DNA of 64,000 bases from Ensifer adhaerens (GCF_000697965.2 NZ_CP015882.1:1277001-1341000), one strand, 5' to 3'; positions 8,698-16,984 are shown, counted from the first letter of the stretch. Notes: generated by a model from the letters alone, not told the origin. Program-made: numbers and translations.

Positions 8698-8901
8698 ATG
8701 GATTGGGACCGTGTTGAAGGTAACTGGAAGCAATTCAAGGGACAGATCAAGGAACAGTGGGGCAAATTGACCGACGACGACTTGGACCAAATTGCTGGCA
8801 AACGCGATCAGCTCGAAGGCAAGATTCAGGAACGGTATGGCCTCGAAAAAGATCGGGCACGACAAGACGTGGATGACTGGTTCGGCCGGCAAACCTGGTA
8901 A
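8698..8901 (+). CDS. CsbD-like stress protein
   Basis: The 67-residue product is a textbook CsbD-family protein: MDWDRVEGNWKQFKGQIKEQ at the start, then LTDDDLDQIAGKRDQLEGKI and a DVDDWF ending. The family is small, hydrophilic and helical and is induced by general stress in several bacteria. Its molecular role is unknown. A CAGGAGG site precedes the ATG, which is far inside a longer unsupported frame. A long hairpin follows the stop, so it is likely a single-gene transcript. Confidence 0.92.
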   Translation: MDWDRVEGNWKQFKGQIKEQWGKLTDDDLDQIAGKRDQLEGKIQERYGLEKDRARQDVDDWFGRQTW

Positions 8902-8945
8902 TCTTCAGAGCGCCCCGCCCCAGGCGGAGCATCTGTTGTTCCCTA

Positions 8946-8978
8946 AGCGGCCCGGCGGCTACGGCGCGTCGGGCCGCT
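8946..8978 (+). terminator. Hairpin downstream of the CsbD gene
   Basis: AGCGGCCCG and CGGGCCGCT form a 9-base perfect stem around a 15-base loop 45 bases after the stop codon. There is no clear T-run, so this is a candidate terminator or mRNA-stabilising hairpin. Confidence 0.5.
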
Positions 8979-9014
8979 AAACTGACCTCCAACTACCGGT
9001 CGGGAAAACTTGCC

Positions 9015-9590
9015 TCAGATAAATTCGCGCGGTGTTCGCCGCGAAAGAGCATCCGTTGGCTTGAAGGCGATGCGACTCTCGCGGGGAAAGAGTACTCGAT
9101 CGGGCGGCAGTTCGAGCTCCACAACTGAAGCGGATTTCTCCAACCTCACCTCAAGATGCCGAGTGCCTGCCACGCGCCGGCTTCCGGTGATTGACCCCAC
9201 AAGACCGTGTTCGGAGCCCATGACGAGTTGTATATCGTGGGCCGAAAGTAGAGGGCCGCCTGACCATCGTGCTCAGTTGTCGGTAGCCCCGTAGATCGGC
9301 CCTCAAGCCAGATCTCGCGGCCGGACACGCTGACGCTTAGGCAGTTCGACTGGCCAATGAACCCATAAACGAACTGAGACGGGTGATCGTAGATCTCGTC
9401 CGGCGTGCCCCGTCTGCTCGATTGAGCCGTTGTTCAGCACGACAATACGGTCGGCTAGCTCAAGCGCCTCCCCCGGGTCGTGCGTGACAAAAATAGTCGT
9501 GTATCCAGTTCGATCGTGGATGTACGCGACGAGGGTGCACTGTTCGAGAGTGCCATGTGGCTGGAGCACGCCGACGCGGTGCGGACGCAT
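9015..9590 (-). pseudogene. Decayed ABC-transporter ATPase (CysA-like)
   Basis: On the minus strand the frame from 9590 reads [20 protein letters not shown], then [18 protein letters not shown]. This is the H-loop and the region after Walker B of a sulfate/polyamine-type importer ATPase, followed by a degraded part ending RVRPRDL (expected YVRPHDL). A second frame at 9015-9221 gives LEVRLEKSASVVELELPPDR, resembling the C-terminal TOBE domain. The two pieces are in different frames with stops between them. The Walker A, signature and Walker B half is missing. The gene is dead. The cysA identity is a best guess from the YVRPHDL-like motif. Confidence 0.65.
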
Positions 9591-9703
9591 AGGGAACTTT
9601 TCGGATCGATGGCCGTTTGTGATTTGCCGATGATCCCCGACGCCGGATCATCGACCGGGTTCCGACGCGAAGGCGTGCGAAACCTGCCAGGTACACGCTC
9701 GCT

Positions 9704-9736
9704 TGGCCCCGTTATCGACTTTCGGGGCCATTTTTT
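9704..9736 (+). terminator. Strong Rho-independent terminator
   Basis: TGGCCCCG (9704-9711) and CGGGGCCA (9723-9730) form an 8-base perfect stem with an 11-base loop, followed directly by six T residues. No plus-strand gene ends just before it, so it may end a small RNA. Confidence 0.75.
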
Positions 9737-9817
9737 GTGTTCGCTCCCTGCCGACAGGAACCTGTTCAGCCCCGTGCGTTTTTTCGCTTGTCTTGATGCC
9801 AAGTGTCCCCCGAAGTA

Positions 9818-9855
9818 GCCCCTCGCCTCGTCGCGCCCGACGGGGCCACTTCTTT
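9818..9855 (+). terminator. Terminator-like hairpin
   Basis: GCCCC (9818-9822) pairs with GGGGC (9842-9846), with TCG/CGA extending the stem past a bulge. The sequence CACTTCTTT follows. The hairpin and its 5' side resemble the unit that ends at 10118. Confidence 0.5.
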
Positions 9856-10086
9856 ATGAATTGATCGACAGGGGATTCCCGGACCTGCGATGGCTTTGGC
9901 CCACTAGGTGCCCGACGGACGAGCCCCACGCCCACGCGCCAGCGCGCCGCCTGGTCATTTCTTACGGTGTAATGGAACCGATACGAAGTCTCGACGTTTC
10001 TGGCTTCGTGAGACCCTGAGCCCCCGATCAGGTGACACCTTCACAATCCGCCCGGAAGTGAAGTACTCTCTCTCGATAAGTGCCTC

Positions 10087-10118
10087 TGGCCTCGTCCCGA
10101 CGGGGCCATTTCTTTTAT
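10087..10118 (+). terminator. Rho-independent terminator
   Basis: TGGCCTCGTC (10087-10096) and GACGGGGCCA (10099-10108) pair with one mismatch, followed by TTTCTTTT. The preceding 40 bases are similar to those before the hairpin at 9818, suggesting a duplicated transcription unit. Confidence 0.7.
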
Positions 10119-10265
10119 GATCCCTAGTCGCCGCGGCCATTTCCACGACGGGGCCCGCGCAGCTGGTTGGAGGTTGCCGATGAGGATTATCGTCGTGGGT
10201 GGACGAAGGCGCCCGATTTAGCGGCGAATGCATTGAGCAGGATCGGCGCGCGCCGTGGGAGTGGA

Positions 10266-10314
10266 CCCCGTTGCAAACACAGCCTGTTGGCTCTGTCGAC
10301 GGAAGGGGCCTTTT
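10266..10314 (+). terminator. Long terminator-like hairpin
   Basis: CCCCGT, ACA and AG segments on the 5' side pair with CT, TGT and ACGG-GGGG on the 3' side, giving a long interrupted stem. It is followed by CCTTTTCC. There is no coding sequence on this strand to explain it. Confidence 0.5.
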
Positions 10315-10345
10315 CCTATTTAGTCGCTTCTGCGTGCGTTCATTG

Positions 10346-10371
10346 AAAAAGACAGCCCCATCGCTGGGGCC
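10346..10371 (-). terminator. Minus-strand terminator
   Basis: Read on the minus strand, GCCCC-AGCGAT-GGGGC is followed by TGTCTTTTT. It would end a transcript coming from the right, where no minus-strand protein gene is seen before 10700. Confidence 0.6.
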
Positions 10372-10637
10372 GTGAGGTAAAACATCTGACGCTTCTACAG
10401 GCAAACCGCGCTCGATAGGCCCCATCTGCGGAGTTGAGGTTGAAGGTGGGGCCTAGAGGCGCTTTCGATCACCAAGCGGCGGTCGAGCAACACGTTAGAG
10501 CTTAGGAAAGCGCCAACGGTTCCACCATGGGACTTCAGTCCCATAACCCCGGCGCAATGGTCCTAATCCCGTGGAGAACTGACCCTGATACGCTATTTCT
10601 CACCTCAGCCTATGGCGAACTATTCGGCATAGGCCGA

Positions 10638-10689
10638 CAACGACACCAGGGCAGCCTGCCCGTCCCTTCGGTTCGCTCTGGTGTCGTTG
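10638..10689 (+). promoter_or_regulatory. Long leader hairpin before a small membrane-protein gene
   Basis: CAACGACACCAG (10638-10649) and CTGGTGTCGTTG (10678-10689) form a 12-base perfect stem. Partial pairing of GGCCGA with CCGACC extends it. The stem ends about five bases before the GGAGG ribosome site of the gene at 10709. It could be a leader terminator without T-run, a stability element, or a translation control hairpin. Confidence 0.6.
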
Positions 10690-10708
10690 CCGACCGGAGG
10701 AATGGACT

Positions 10709-10891
10709 ATGTACGAACAATACCGCTACGGCGGGCCACCGAAAAAATTCTCGACAGGGTTTCTTATCGGCGTGATGCTCTTGGCGATGCTCGTCATCGG
10801 CGGATACCTCGTCGTGAACAGCGCGCTATCGCACGAACCTCAACAATCCGTCGCCATCGTCCTTCCGACACCTTTGGCATCCCCGCAGTAG
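10709..10891 (+). CDS. Small single-helix membrane protein
   Basis: The 60-residue product has a charged N-terminus (MYEQYRYGGPPKKF) and one membrane helix (FLIGVMLLAMLVIGGYLVV). A short polar, proline-rich tail follows and should face the periplasm. A GGAGGAATGGACT sequence puts a strong ribosome site before the ATG. I do not recognise a family. A long hairpin sits immediately upstream. A broken gene of the 'GRARL' family follows at 10918 on the same strand. Confidence 0.65.
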   Translation: MYEQYRYGGPPKKFSTGFLIGVMLLAMLVIGGYLVVNSALSHEPQQSVAIVLPTPLASPQ

Positions 10892-10917
10892 TTTTCGACT
10901 GAAACAGGAAAACAGCC

Positions 10918-11144
10918 ATGAGACTGATGCACTTAGGGCGAACCCGCCTTGAAATGCTCTGCCACGATATCGCCCTCAGCGACGCCAAGCCAGAGAGCGC
11001 TGCCTACTCGATCTCTTCGAGGCTTACGCGATCGTCTCCTCAACGCGAGCTTCTGCGGGAATACCCGGCCCGTAAAGAGCAGATTGCCGAACGCCAACAG
11101 ATCTACGCCGACAAGGCAGAGTCGTCGCCTACTCACGCTAACCG
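10918..11144 (+). pseudogene. Frameshifted copy of the 'GRARL' small family
   Basis: The frame from 10918 begins MRLMHLGRTRLEML, like MGLVHLGRARLAMA at 12330. The next block is in another frame (LLDLFEAYAIVSST, matching LYDLFEKYALAANT). Homology then returns to the first frame (LLREYPARKEQIAERQQIYA). The ending VVAYSR is again in a shifted frame (compare AEVVVVL). At least two frame changes are needed, so the 76-codon open frame is not the ancestral protein. The intact relatives are at 12330-12584 and 50414-50704. Confidence 0.75.
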
Positions 11145-11160
11145 ATGAGCTACTATTTCC

Positions 11161-11544
11161 ATGAGCATGGCCAAGCGCAAGCGTTGTCCCAGTATCCCCG
11201 ACAAGGGCGGAGACAGTTTTGCGCCTGATAGCGAAGTGGGTCGCAGTAGGGCTTCACGGCCTCAATGGAGGAGCGGCTCGACTGAAAACAATCGACGTCA
11301 GATGGACCCCGGTGAAATCCCGGCCTTCGTCGACGACGTCATCGAGGCAGGCTGCGACATCTGCGCCGTGGGGCATGACAGCTACGTGATTAGCGAAATT
11401 GAGGAGCAGACTGCAACTAAGGAAAAGCTTGACCGAATAGTAGAGAAGTACGGCAATCGCGACGCCCTGAGGTGGGAGATCGTCGCCTACCTTTGGTCGA
11501 TTGGCCGGTTCCTAGAGCTTGCGTCCGAAATCACCCGTCACTAG
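11161..11544 (+). CDS. Small conserved protein of unknown function ('GEIPAFV' family)
   Basis: The 127-residue frame has a basic, low-complexity first third. A compact domain follows: RRQMDPGEIPAFVDDVIEAG, CDICAVGHDSYVISEIEEQT, a helix KEKLDRIVEKYG and ALRWEIVAYLWSIGRF. A broken copy with the same motifs lies at 8275-8482, which shows that the domain is real and starts at least at RRQ. The start is uncertain because no good ribosome site precedes the ATGs at 11161 or 11167. Two cysteines and two histidines are present, but no metal motif is obvious. I do not know the function. Confidence 0.6.
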   Translation: MSMAKRKRCPSIPDKGGDSFAPDSEVGRSRASRPQWRSGSTENNRRQMDPGEIPAFVDDVIEAGCDICAVGHDSYVISEIEEQTATKEKLDRIVEKYGNRDALRWEIVAYLWSIGRFLELASEITRH

Positions 11545-11596
11545 TTTCGCAAACTCCCGCGGGCAGACACAGTGCCGAGGCTACGGGTAGAATAAA

Positions 11597-11622
11597 GGCC
11601 TCTGCCGGGATCGGCAGAGGCC
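11597..11622 (-). terminator. Perfect 10-base hairpin, minus-strand terminator candidate
   Basis: GGCCTCTGCC and GGCAGAGGCC form a perfect stem with a six-base loop. On the minus strand it is followed by TTTATTC. It lies 50 bases after the stop of the plus-strand gene at 11544, so it could also stabilise that mRNA. No minus-strand gene is evident to its right. Confidence 0.5.
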
Positions 11623-12026
11623 AAAGCACGCTGGTGCAAGCGGCTCGTCTGAACGGATGGAGCACGCTTCAAAAGCTACAGATGGAGGGCGGGGCGACAA
11701 TTCACCCGAATGGAAGTGCATGCTCCCGCCGACATGAAAAGTTTCGCTTCCTGAGCTACGATTGGGAGAGGGCCATATGGGAACGGTTTAGGCACGCACG
11801 CCTCTGGGTCTTGATCGCCTTGGAGGTTGGCTGGTCGCCCTAGCCCTGGGGCCATAATTTCATATGTCCTCAACTGCCCGCCCTCGACCTCCCTCCAGAA
11901 TCCCCTTCATCACGTGCCCGAATAGCCCGAATTGGGTATTTCCCCGGTGGAACCAGGCAAGCCCTGCCGACGTTTTCTGGACGCGAATACCACGAACGCT
12001 TCGCCGCCCTTCATGGGAGGTCCCAA
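11623..12026. other. Intergenic stretch, no supported gene
   Basis: Short open frames on both strands have no ribosome site or family resemblance. Nothing further is supported. Confidence 0.4.
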
Positions 12027-12317
12027 ATGTACTTTCACTCGGATGATCTCAACTGCGCTCTCGGTCCTAAAGACGTAGAAATGCTGCATCGAGTATTTGA
12101 GAGGACCTGCTTTTTAGCGGGATTTCCCAAACTTTCCAAGCGAGGCAATCAACTGGCAAGATTCCTGATTGACGAGTTCCGTGTCGGCCATACCGACGAG
12201 GCTTGCCTCCTGGAGTGCGCTCTCTGGTTCACAAAGCGGGATACGCGACAATCGGAGTTCTTGTCTCGTCGTGGGCTGGGTGAAATATCCCGTGTTCGTG
12301 GCCCCTCACATGAGTAA
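12027..12317 (+). CDS. Small conserved rhizobial-type protein
   Basis: The 96-residue product has a core made of the helix GPKDVEMLHRVFERTC, then QLARFLIDEFRVGHTDEACL and a short end. The same pattern (VPLDMLKRVLDTVG, then AARLLISAFQRGTCSEAALV) is found in the gene at 24866-25165, so the two appear to be paralogs. A GGGAGGTCCCAA ribosome site precedes the ATG. The next gene, at 12330, starts 12 bases after the stop, so the two probably form an operon. The function is unknown. Confidence 0.65.
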   Translation: MYFHSDDLNCALGPKDVEMLHRVFERTCFLAGFPKLSKRGNQLARFLIDEFRVGHTDEACLLECALWFTKRDTRQSEFLSRRGLGEISRVRGPSHE

Positions 12318-12329
12318 TCTGGAGGCTAC

Positions 12330-12584
12330 ATGGGTTTAGTTCACCTCGGACGGGCGCGCTTGGCAATGGCTCTGCCCGCTCATCGCGAACGATTGCGTTC
12401 AGTCAAAGATCATGGTTTGTACGACCTCTTCGAAAAATATGCGTTGGCGGCAAATACACTCGATGCTCTTCAGCGAGAGACGCCCCGACGGGAGGAGCGA
12501 ATCCATGATTTTCAGCAGCTTTGCCTGGATTTACAGGCTGAGGTCGTCGTCGTGCTTGACCGGCTTCACGAGGAGAGCTGGTAG
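12330..12584 (+). CDS. Intact 'GRARL' family small protein
   Basis: The 84-residue protein has the family layout MGLVHLGRARLAMALPAHRE, LYDLFEKYALAANTLDAL, a charged ERIHDFQQLCLDLQ and a closing AEVVVVLDRL. It is predicted to be all-helical and soluble. An unbroken paralog lies at 50414-50704 and a frameshifted one at 10918-11144. A GGAG site precedes the ATG. It follows the gene at 12027 with a 12-base gap, which suggests co-expression. I know of no assigned function for this family. Confidence 0.7.
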   Translation: MGLVHLGRARLAMALPAHRERLRSVKDHGLYDLFEKYALAANTLDALQRETPRREERIHDFQQLCLDLQAEVVVVLDRLHEESW

Positions 12585-13251
12585 TCAGACGCAAATTGCA
12601 TTCCCAAACATGATACGCCTGCTCAGCGAAGCTCACACCGAATGCCATCGCCGCTTGAGGAACGATGTTACGGTCGGAATCAATTTCTCTCGCGCCACTT
12701 GAAAGGCGATAGCCCTCCTTAGCGCCAATCACGATGCTATAACAACACGAAGCAGTCAGGCGGAGAACGCGGAAGCCTCGAGCCACGGGGATCCTCTGTT
12801 TCAGTGACCGATCACCTCGCCAGCTCTCAGTTCTGATTCGCGTCCTTCAGAACTGGCAAAGTGCATTTCTATCGACCGCCGTTCTCGTTACTCTCTCGAT
12901 CTTCCCTAGGGTCCGTGGTTCCTCTTTCTGCCCCCCCGCAATGGGGCATAAGGACACCTTGGAGATGGCTACCAGGGCGTATTCGACAGCGGCGAGCCCG
13001 CGCACTTCAACTGGCCCGCGACCGGAGGGCAGGCACCCTATAGCGTGGCCGGGACATCGACGCTGCTCGCTGAGAGGCGCGGGAGCGGGTTCTGATTTCC
13101 GAACTCAACCAACGCGTTAGGAACATTCTCGTGGTTGTTATTGCGGCAGTTCTTGAGCTTCGTTGCTTGATCCGCCGGGATGTTGGAGAATCTCGCGGGT
13201 GCGACGGTCGTTTCCACGACCGCCCCAACCGGCGCCCACTCGCCGAGCGAA
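12585..13251. other. Intergenic stretch with no recognisable gene
   Basis: Near 12960-13090 the plus strand reads GYQGVFDSGEPAHFNWPATG in an otherwise closed frame, which may be a fragment of a lost gene. I cannot assign it. No strong hairpin or promoter was seen. Confidence 0.35.
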
Positions 13252-13614
13252 CTATTCTTTCGATCGGTCCGGTGCGGCCTGATCGAAACCCACGTCCCAG
13301 TCTTTCGGAGGTTCCCTACCTCCTGGCGGACTGCGGTGACCCGACATATCCTCAGACCCGGTGATCACTGTCGGCTTGGCACTCGATACTCCCGTGCTCT
13401 TGCGGTTGCCTTGGGGCTCCGCAAACTGGCCCTTCGCGTCGTCCCTGGTCTTGGTCGCGTCAGAAGGGCGATTTCTCGCGGGTTCCCGATTGTTTTCGCC
13501 GGCCGCATCCCGATCCTTTTCGGGATCATCCGGCCTCGTTTTCTCGGGCCCTCCCCATCGCGGTGACTGGTCAGCGGTGCCCGGCGCGCCATCGTTCGGT
13601 TTGTTACTCGACAT
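13252..13614 (-). CDS. Hydrophilic, probably disordered small protein
   Basis: The 120-residue product starts MSSNKPNDGAPGTADQSPRW and is dominated by Asp, Lys, Arg, Pro, Gly and Ser, with no hydrophobic core. It is therefore likely unstructured. The ATG is supported by an AAGGAGG site seven bases upstream. The frame extends farther upstream without a comparable site. It is transcribed away from the small gene at 13827, with a strong hairpin between them. Such proteins are often stress-related, but that is only a guess. Confidence 0.6.
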   Translation of the reverse strand: MSSNKPNDGAPGTADQSPRWGGPEKTRPDDPEKDRDAAGENNREPARNRPSDATKTRDDAKGQFAEPQGNRKSTGVSSAKPTVITGSEDMSGHRSPPGGREPPKDWDVGFDQAAPDRSKE

Positions 13615-13776
13615 GTCTGCCTCCTTTTTGAAAGGCCGAACCGGCGATGCGCGTTGAAGTTCCCATCGGGGTGCATCCGCACAGGCAACGGCGCGCTGCA
13701 CGTATGCGGGTTCGAAACCCAAGGTCGGGGGTGCGATTTTTTGCTTGGCGGGGAACCATATCGATCCCCCACGCTT

Positions 13777-13814
13777 CGGTTGGTGCCCGCCGAGTCTACG
13801 GCGGGCACCAACCG
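13777..13814 (+). promoter_or_regulatory. 16-base perfect hairpin directly before a ribosome site
   Basis: CGGTTGGTGCCCGCCG (13777-13792) pairs perfectly with 13799-13814 around the loop AGTCTA. The ribosome site AGGAGA of the gene at 13827 begins on the next base. On the minus strand the same hairpin lies 160 bases upstream of the gene that starts at 13614. It is one of the strongest stems in the window. Its position suggests control of translation or an RNA end. Confidence 0.7.
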
Positions 13815-13826
13815 AGGAGAACGACA

Positions 13827-14021
13827 ATGGCAAATCAACGCAGCCAGGGCGGCAGCAGCGAACAGCATCGCAAGGCTGGCGAACAAAGCCATAAGAACGA
13901 CGACAAGCAGCGACAATCCGGCGGTCGCGAAACCGGGGCTGGCAAGAGTGCCGGTTCGGGCGGGGCTAAGAGTGGCGCTGGCACCACGGGCGGCGGTCGC
14001 GGCACCGACCGCAAGAGCTGA
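13827..14021 (+). CDS. Small Gly/Ser/Lys-rich hydrophilic protein
   Basis: The 64-residue product (MANQRSQGGSSEQHRKAGEQ, then a Gly/Ser/Lys-rich tail) resembles the small KGG-like, low-complexity stress proteins of proteobacteria in composition, but not clearly in motif. A GAGGAG site precedes the ATG. The strong hairpin at 13777-13814 immediately precedes that site, and a good terminator lies at 14267-14300. The protein is probably unfolded in isolation. The function is unknown. Confidence 0.55.
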   Translation: MANQRSQGGSSEQHRKAGEQSHKNDDKQRQSGGRETGAGKSAGSGGAKSGAGTTGGGRGTDRKS

Positions 14022-14266
14022 GGTTCCATGGAAAGGCGGCCAAGGACGTGCACGACTCGATGACGTCGACCGAACCCAGAGGTTTCGGGAAGTCGGCAGG
14101 TTACAGTGCCTCGAACCCTTCCCGGGATCAGATGACCGAAACGCGGAAGTCCGTCTGGAGACTGAGGACGAAATGCGGACTGTCTGCCCGGTTCCAGGCG
14201 AGGTCCCGAGTGCCGATTTGTCCACTCGCTAACCGGACGGGCTGGCTCATCCTGGTTTAGCATGAT
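14022..14266 (+). other. Transcribed spacer before the terminator at 14267
   Basis: These 245 bases lie between the stop at 14021 and a strong plus-strand terminator. No convincing coding sequence is present. It may be a long 3' untranslated region or contain a small RNA. Confidence 0.35.
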
Positions 14267-14300
14267 GACCGTCCGCCATACTCGGCGGGCGGTCCTTTTT
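14267..14300 (+). terminator. Rho-independent terminator
   Basis: GACCGTCCGCC (14267-14277) and GGCGGGCGGTC (14284-14294) form an 11-base stem with one G-T pair and a six-base loop. C and five T residues follow. Confidence 0.8.
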
Positions 14301-14383
14301 GCATGAAAGCGTTGACTATCTTCGGAACCACCGGTCGCCGCACCGTGTTTTGCGTTGGCGTGTACCAACGACAGGAGACATGA

Positions 14384-14776
<393 letters not shown>

Positions 14777-14911
14777 ACACGCGGCCCGCGCGCACGTCTT
14801 GTTTGCTCGATCGCCAGCGCGTTGCCAGCGGGCGCTCGGCTGCACCCCGGTTCCCGCATGCGGCGTAACTCTTTCCACTTGGCAGTTGGACCTGCCGACA
14901 GGAGACCTATC

Positions 14912-15439
14912 ATGAAACAGCTCGTTCTTGCTTCACTCGTGCTCACTCTGGCCGGTTCGGCCCTCGCCCAGTCCGCAATGGAAAAATCCGGCATAAACTC
15001 GCTGATCGGCGCTGCACCTAAAACACAGGATTTCGTCCAGGAAGCGGCGACAAGCGATCTGTTCGAAGTTCAGTCCAGCAGGCTTGCTTTGGAAAAGGGC
15101 GATGCCGCAACGAAGGTCTTCGCTCAGAAAATGGTCCAAGACCACGAAAAGACGACTGCTGACCTCAGTGGCCTCGTCTCCAGTGGCAAGGTAAAGGCGA
15201 CCCTGCCGAAGACCATGACGACCGCTCAAAAGGAGATGCTCGCCAAGCTGAACGATCTCAAGGGCGAAGACTTTGGGAAACAGTACCGTTCCGATCAGCA
15301 GGAAGCGCATGAAGATGCGGTGGACCTGTTCAAGCGCTACAGCGAAGGCGGAGAAAACGCGGAGTTGAAGGCTTGGGCTGCAAAAATGCTTCCGGCCCTG
15401 GAGCACCATCTGGAAATGGCGGAGAACCTTATCAAATAG
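14912..15439 (+). CDS. DUF4142 family exported protein
   Basis: The 175-residue product begins with a classical signal peptide (MKQLVLASLVLTLAGSALAQ). The DUF4142 ferritin-like helical domain follows: DFVQEAATSDLFEVQSSRLA, KVFAQKMVQDHEKTTADL, QYRSDQQEAHEDAVDLFKRY and a last helix with LPALEHHLEMAENL. Conserved Glu and His residues of the family are visible in each helix. Function is not established, although the fold can bind metals. Acting in the periplasm is inferred from the signal peptide. A CAGGAG site supports the start. The gene is complete. Confidence 0.88.
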   Translation: MKQLVLASLVLTLAGSALAQSAMEKSGINSLIGAAPKTQDFVQEAATSDLFEVQSSRLALEKGDAATKVFAQKMVQDHEKTTADLSGLVSSGKVKATLPKTMTTAQKEMLAKLNDLKGEDFGKQYRSDQQEAHEDAVDLFKRYSEGGENAELKAWAAKMLPALEHHLEMAENLIK

Positions 15440-15634
15440 CGCAATGGCGTTCGAGGGCACGGCCGGGACTATCCGAGATGAAACTCGATGTGACGAGGAT
15501 CGCAGTGCGAGCCTCCGGGTAGCCGGGCACAAGATTGCGCTTTGAACCATCCAAGTTTGGTGCGCGCCCCTGCAGCCGTGGAACCAAATCCCGTCCGCCC
15601 GGTTGCCCCCGGGCTCAGACGGATTTCTCGTGTT

Positions 15635-16253
15635 ATGGCGACCTTAAGCATCAACCGCACCGCGCCAACTACCGATCGCCGATCGGGCGGTTTCGCTTTC
15701 GGCGACCATGTCCCTGGCTCGTCGCTCCGCGCGGTCTTAAAGGAGGCCAGGGACTGCCGCTGCTGCGGCCCCAAGCACGCAACCCAAATCGTGTTTGGTG
15801 AAGCGCCGCCCGACGCGGACCTCGTGCTCGTCGGGGAACAGCCGGGGATAAGACCTCGCCGGCCACCCTTTCGTCGCTCCGGCCGGTCGGGTCCTCAGCG
15901 TCTTGGCCGGTATCCCGCCAAGACTGCTACCTGACCAACGCCGTCAAGGATTTCAAGCATGAACAACGGGGCAAACGAAGGCTACATGCACGACCGAATG
16001 CAGGCGAACTCCAACGTTGCTGCTGGTGGTTCGGCGCCGAGCTGCCCTCGTCCGCTCGGATGCGGTCGTCGCACTTGGCGCGACCGCCGCGCAGGCATTG
16101 CTCGGGGGGTCGGTCAAGATCATGCGCGATCGCGGGCGCCCGATAGACGTCGCTGCCGCCTTCATGATCCTCGTGACCGTTTACCCCAGCCTATCTGTTG
16201 CGGATCCGCGCGGTCGCGGGCTCTTACTCCGAGCAGGGTTGGACCCGCTTTGA
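15635..16253 (+). pseudogene. Frameshifted uracil-DNA glycosylase of the UdgX type
   Basis: Three plus-strand frames together give a family-4/UdgX glycosylase. The first has CGPKHATQIVFGEAPPDADL and VLVGEQPG. A second has YLTNAVKDFKHEQRGKRRLH and ARPNAGE, including the KRRLH-type motif typical of UdgX. A third has VALGATAAQALLGGSVKIMR, then DRGRP and TVYPSLSVAD. The pieces are in order, but frame changes near 15860 and again near 16020 break the gene. Intact proteins are about 210 residues, and here the sum is nearly full length. UdgX binds or excises uracil in DNA. This copy should be inactive. Confidence 0.8.
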
Positions 16254-16366
16254 CGCGGCGCGCAATCCCTGTAGCAGGGGAAATTGAGAAGGAGCGCTTG
16301 AGTCTCTGCAACCCCGATCCTTCAACCGGTACCGAGGGGGCTTGCTTTGGCGGTTGTAGGAGGGCC

Positions 16367-16984
16367 TTAGTTCTCGTCACCCGGATATGCAGAGTTCTTC
16401 AGCAGGGTGGCAACATGGGATGCATTGCGGGCAAGCATTGCAATCATCGTTTTTACCGGCTCAGGGGTCTTTCTCAGATCGACGAAGTTGGTAGAGCCCA
16501 TCGCTTCGCCAACCCAGTAAGCGACCGCATTTGCCGGAATGGTGAAGCCGACGTCGTTGAGTGCCTGAAAAACTTCGGCGGAAACGTGATGGGCGCCGTC
16601 TTCGTTGCCGACGACAGCAACGACGGCAATCTTGCCGTAAGAAACCATGCGCCCTTTTTCGTCGGTTTCATCAAGGAATGCGTCCATCCTCTCCAGGGCA
16701 CGCTTGCACACACTCGATGGCTGCCCGAGCCAGATGGGCGTGCCGATGAGCAGGATGTTAGCATCGAGGATCTTCTTGCGTATATCGGGCCAATCATCCC
16801 CCTCGCCTTCATCGGAAGTCACGCCTGGTTTTACGTTGCGATCGGCCAAGCGGATCGTCTCAGTGTCGACGCGATGCTTCTCGAATTCCGCCGCAATAAG
16901 ACTTAGGAGTTTATCGGTGGACGACGCCTCGGTGGCTGCGGAGGATTTTAAGGTGCAGTTTAAGGCAAGCGCTTTCAGAGGCAT
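16367..16984 (-). CDS. Flavodoxin-like NAD(P)H-dependent reductase
   Basis: The 205-residue protein has the flavodoxin/NADPH-dependent FMN reductase fold. It opens with KALALNCTLKSS, where the phosphate-binding loop SSTDKLL binds FMN. It has a middle strand ILLIGTPIWLGQPSSVCKRA, where the TPIWLG loop contacts the isoalloxazine ring, and GKIAVVAVVGNEDGAHHVSA. It likely reduces flavin or quinone-type acceptors with NAD(P)H in the cytoplasm. A GAGAAGGA site precedes the ATG. No partner gene is adjacent. The next gene upstream on this strand, at 17656, is an unrelated hydrolase 76 bases away. Confidence 0.8.
   Translation of the reverse strand: MPLKALALNCTLKSSAATEASSTDKLLSLIAAEFEKHRVDTETIRLADRNVKPGVTSDEGEGDDWPDIRKKILDANILLIGTPIWLGQPSSVCKRALERMDAFLDETDEKGRMVSYGKIAVVAVVGNEDGAHHVSAEVFQALNDVGFTIPANAVAYWVGEAMGSTNFVDLRKTPEPVKTMIAMLARNASHVATLLKNSAYPGDEN

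Larger units (their letters stand above)
9591..10345. other. Non-coding stretch rich in terminator-like hairpins
   Basis: No convincing protein gene is present between the cysA-like relic and the small gene at 10709. The stretch instead holds several GC hairpins, four read on the plus strand and one on the minus strand, listed separately. Their number in so short a space suggests a cluster of small RNAs or repeated 3' ends. Confidence 0.5.

Noticed and set aside
12930..13095. A plus-strand peptide stretch (GYQGVFDSGEPAHFNWPATG)
   Set aside because: It looks protein-like, but the frame is closed on both sides and I cannot match a family, so it is noted only as possible debris.
13700..13740. 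GGGTTCGAAACCC, resembling a tRNA T-arm
   Set aside because: Only three base pairs form in the stem and no acceptor, D or anticodon arms could be found around it.
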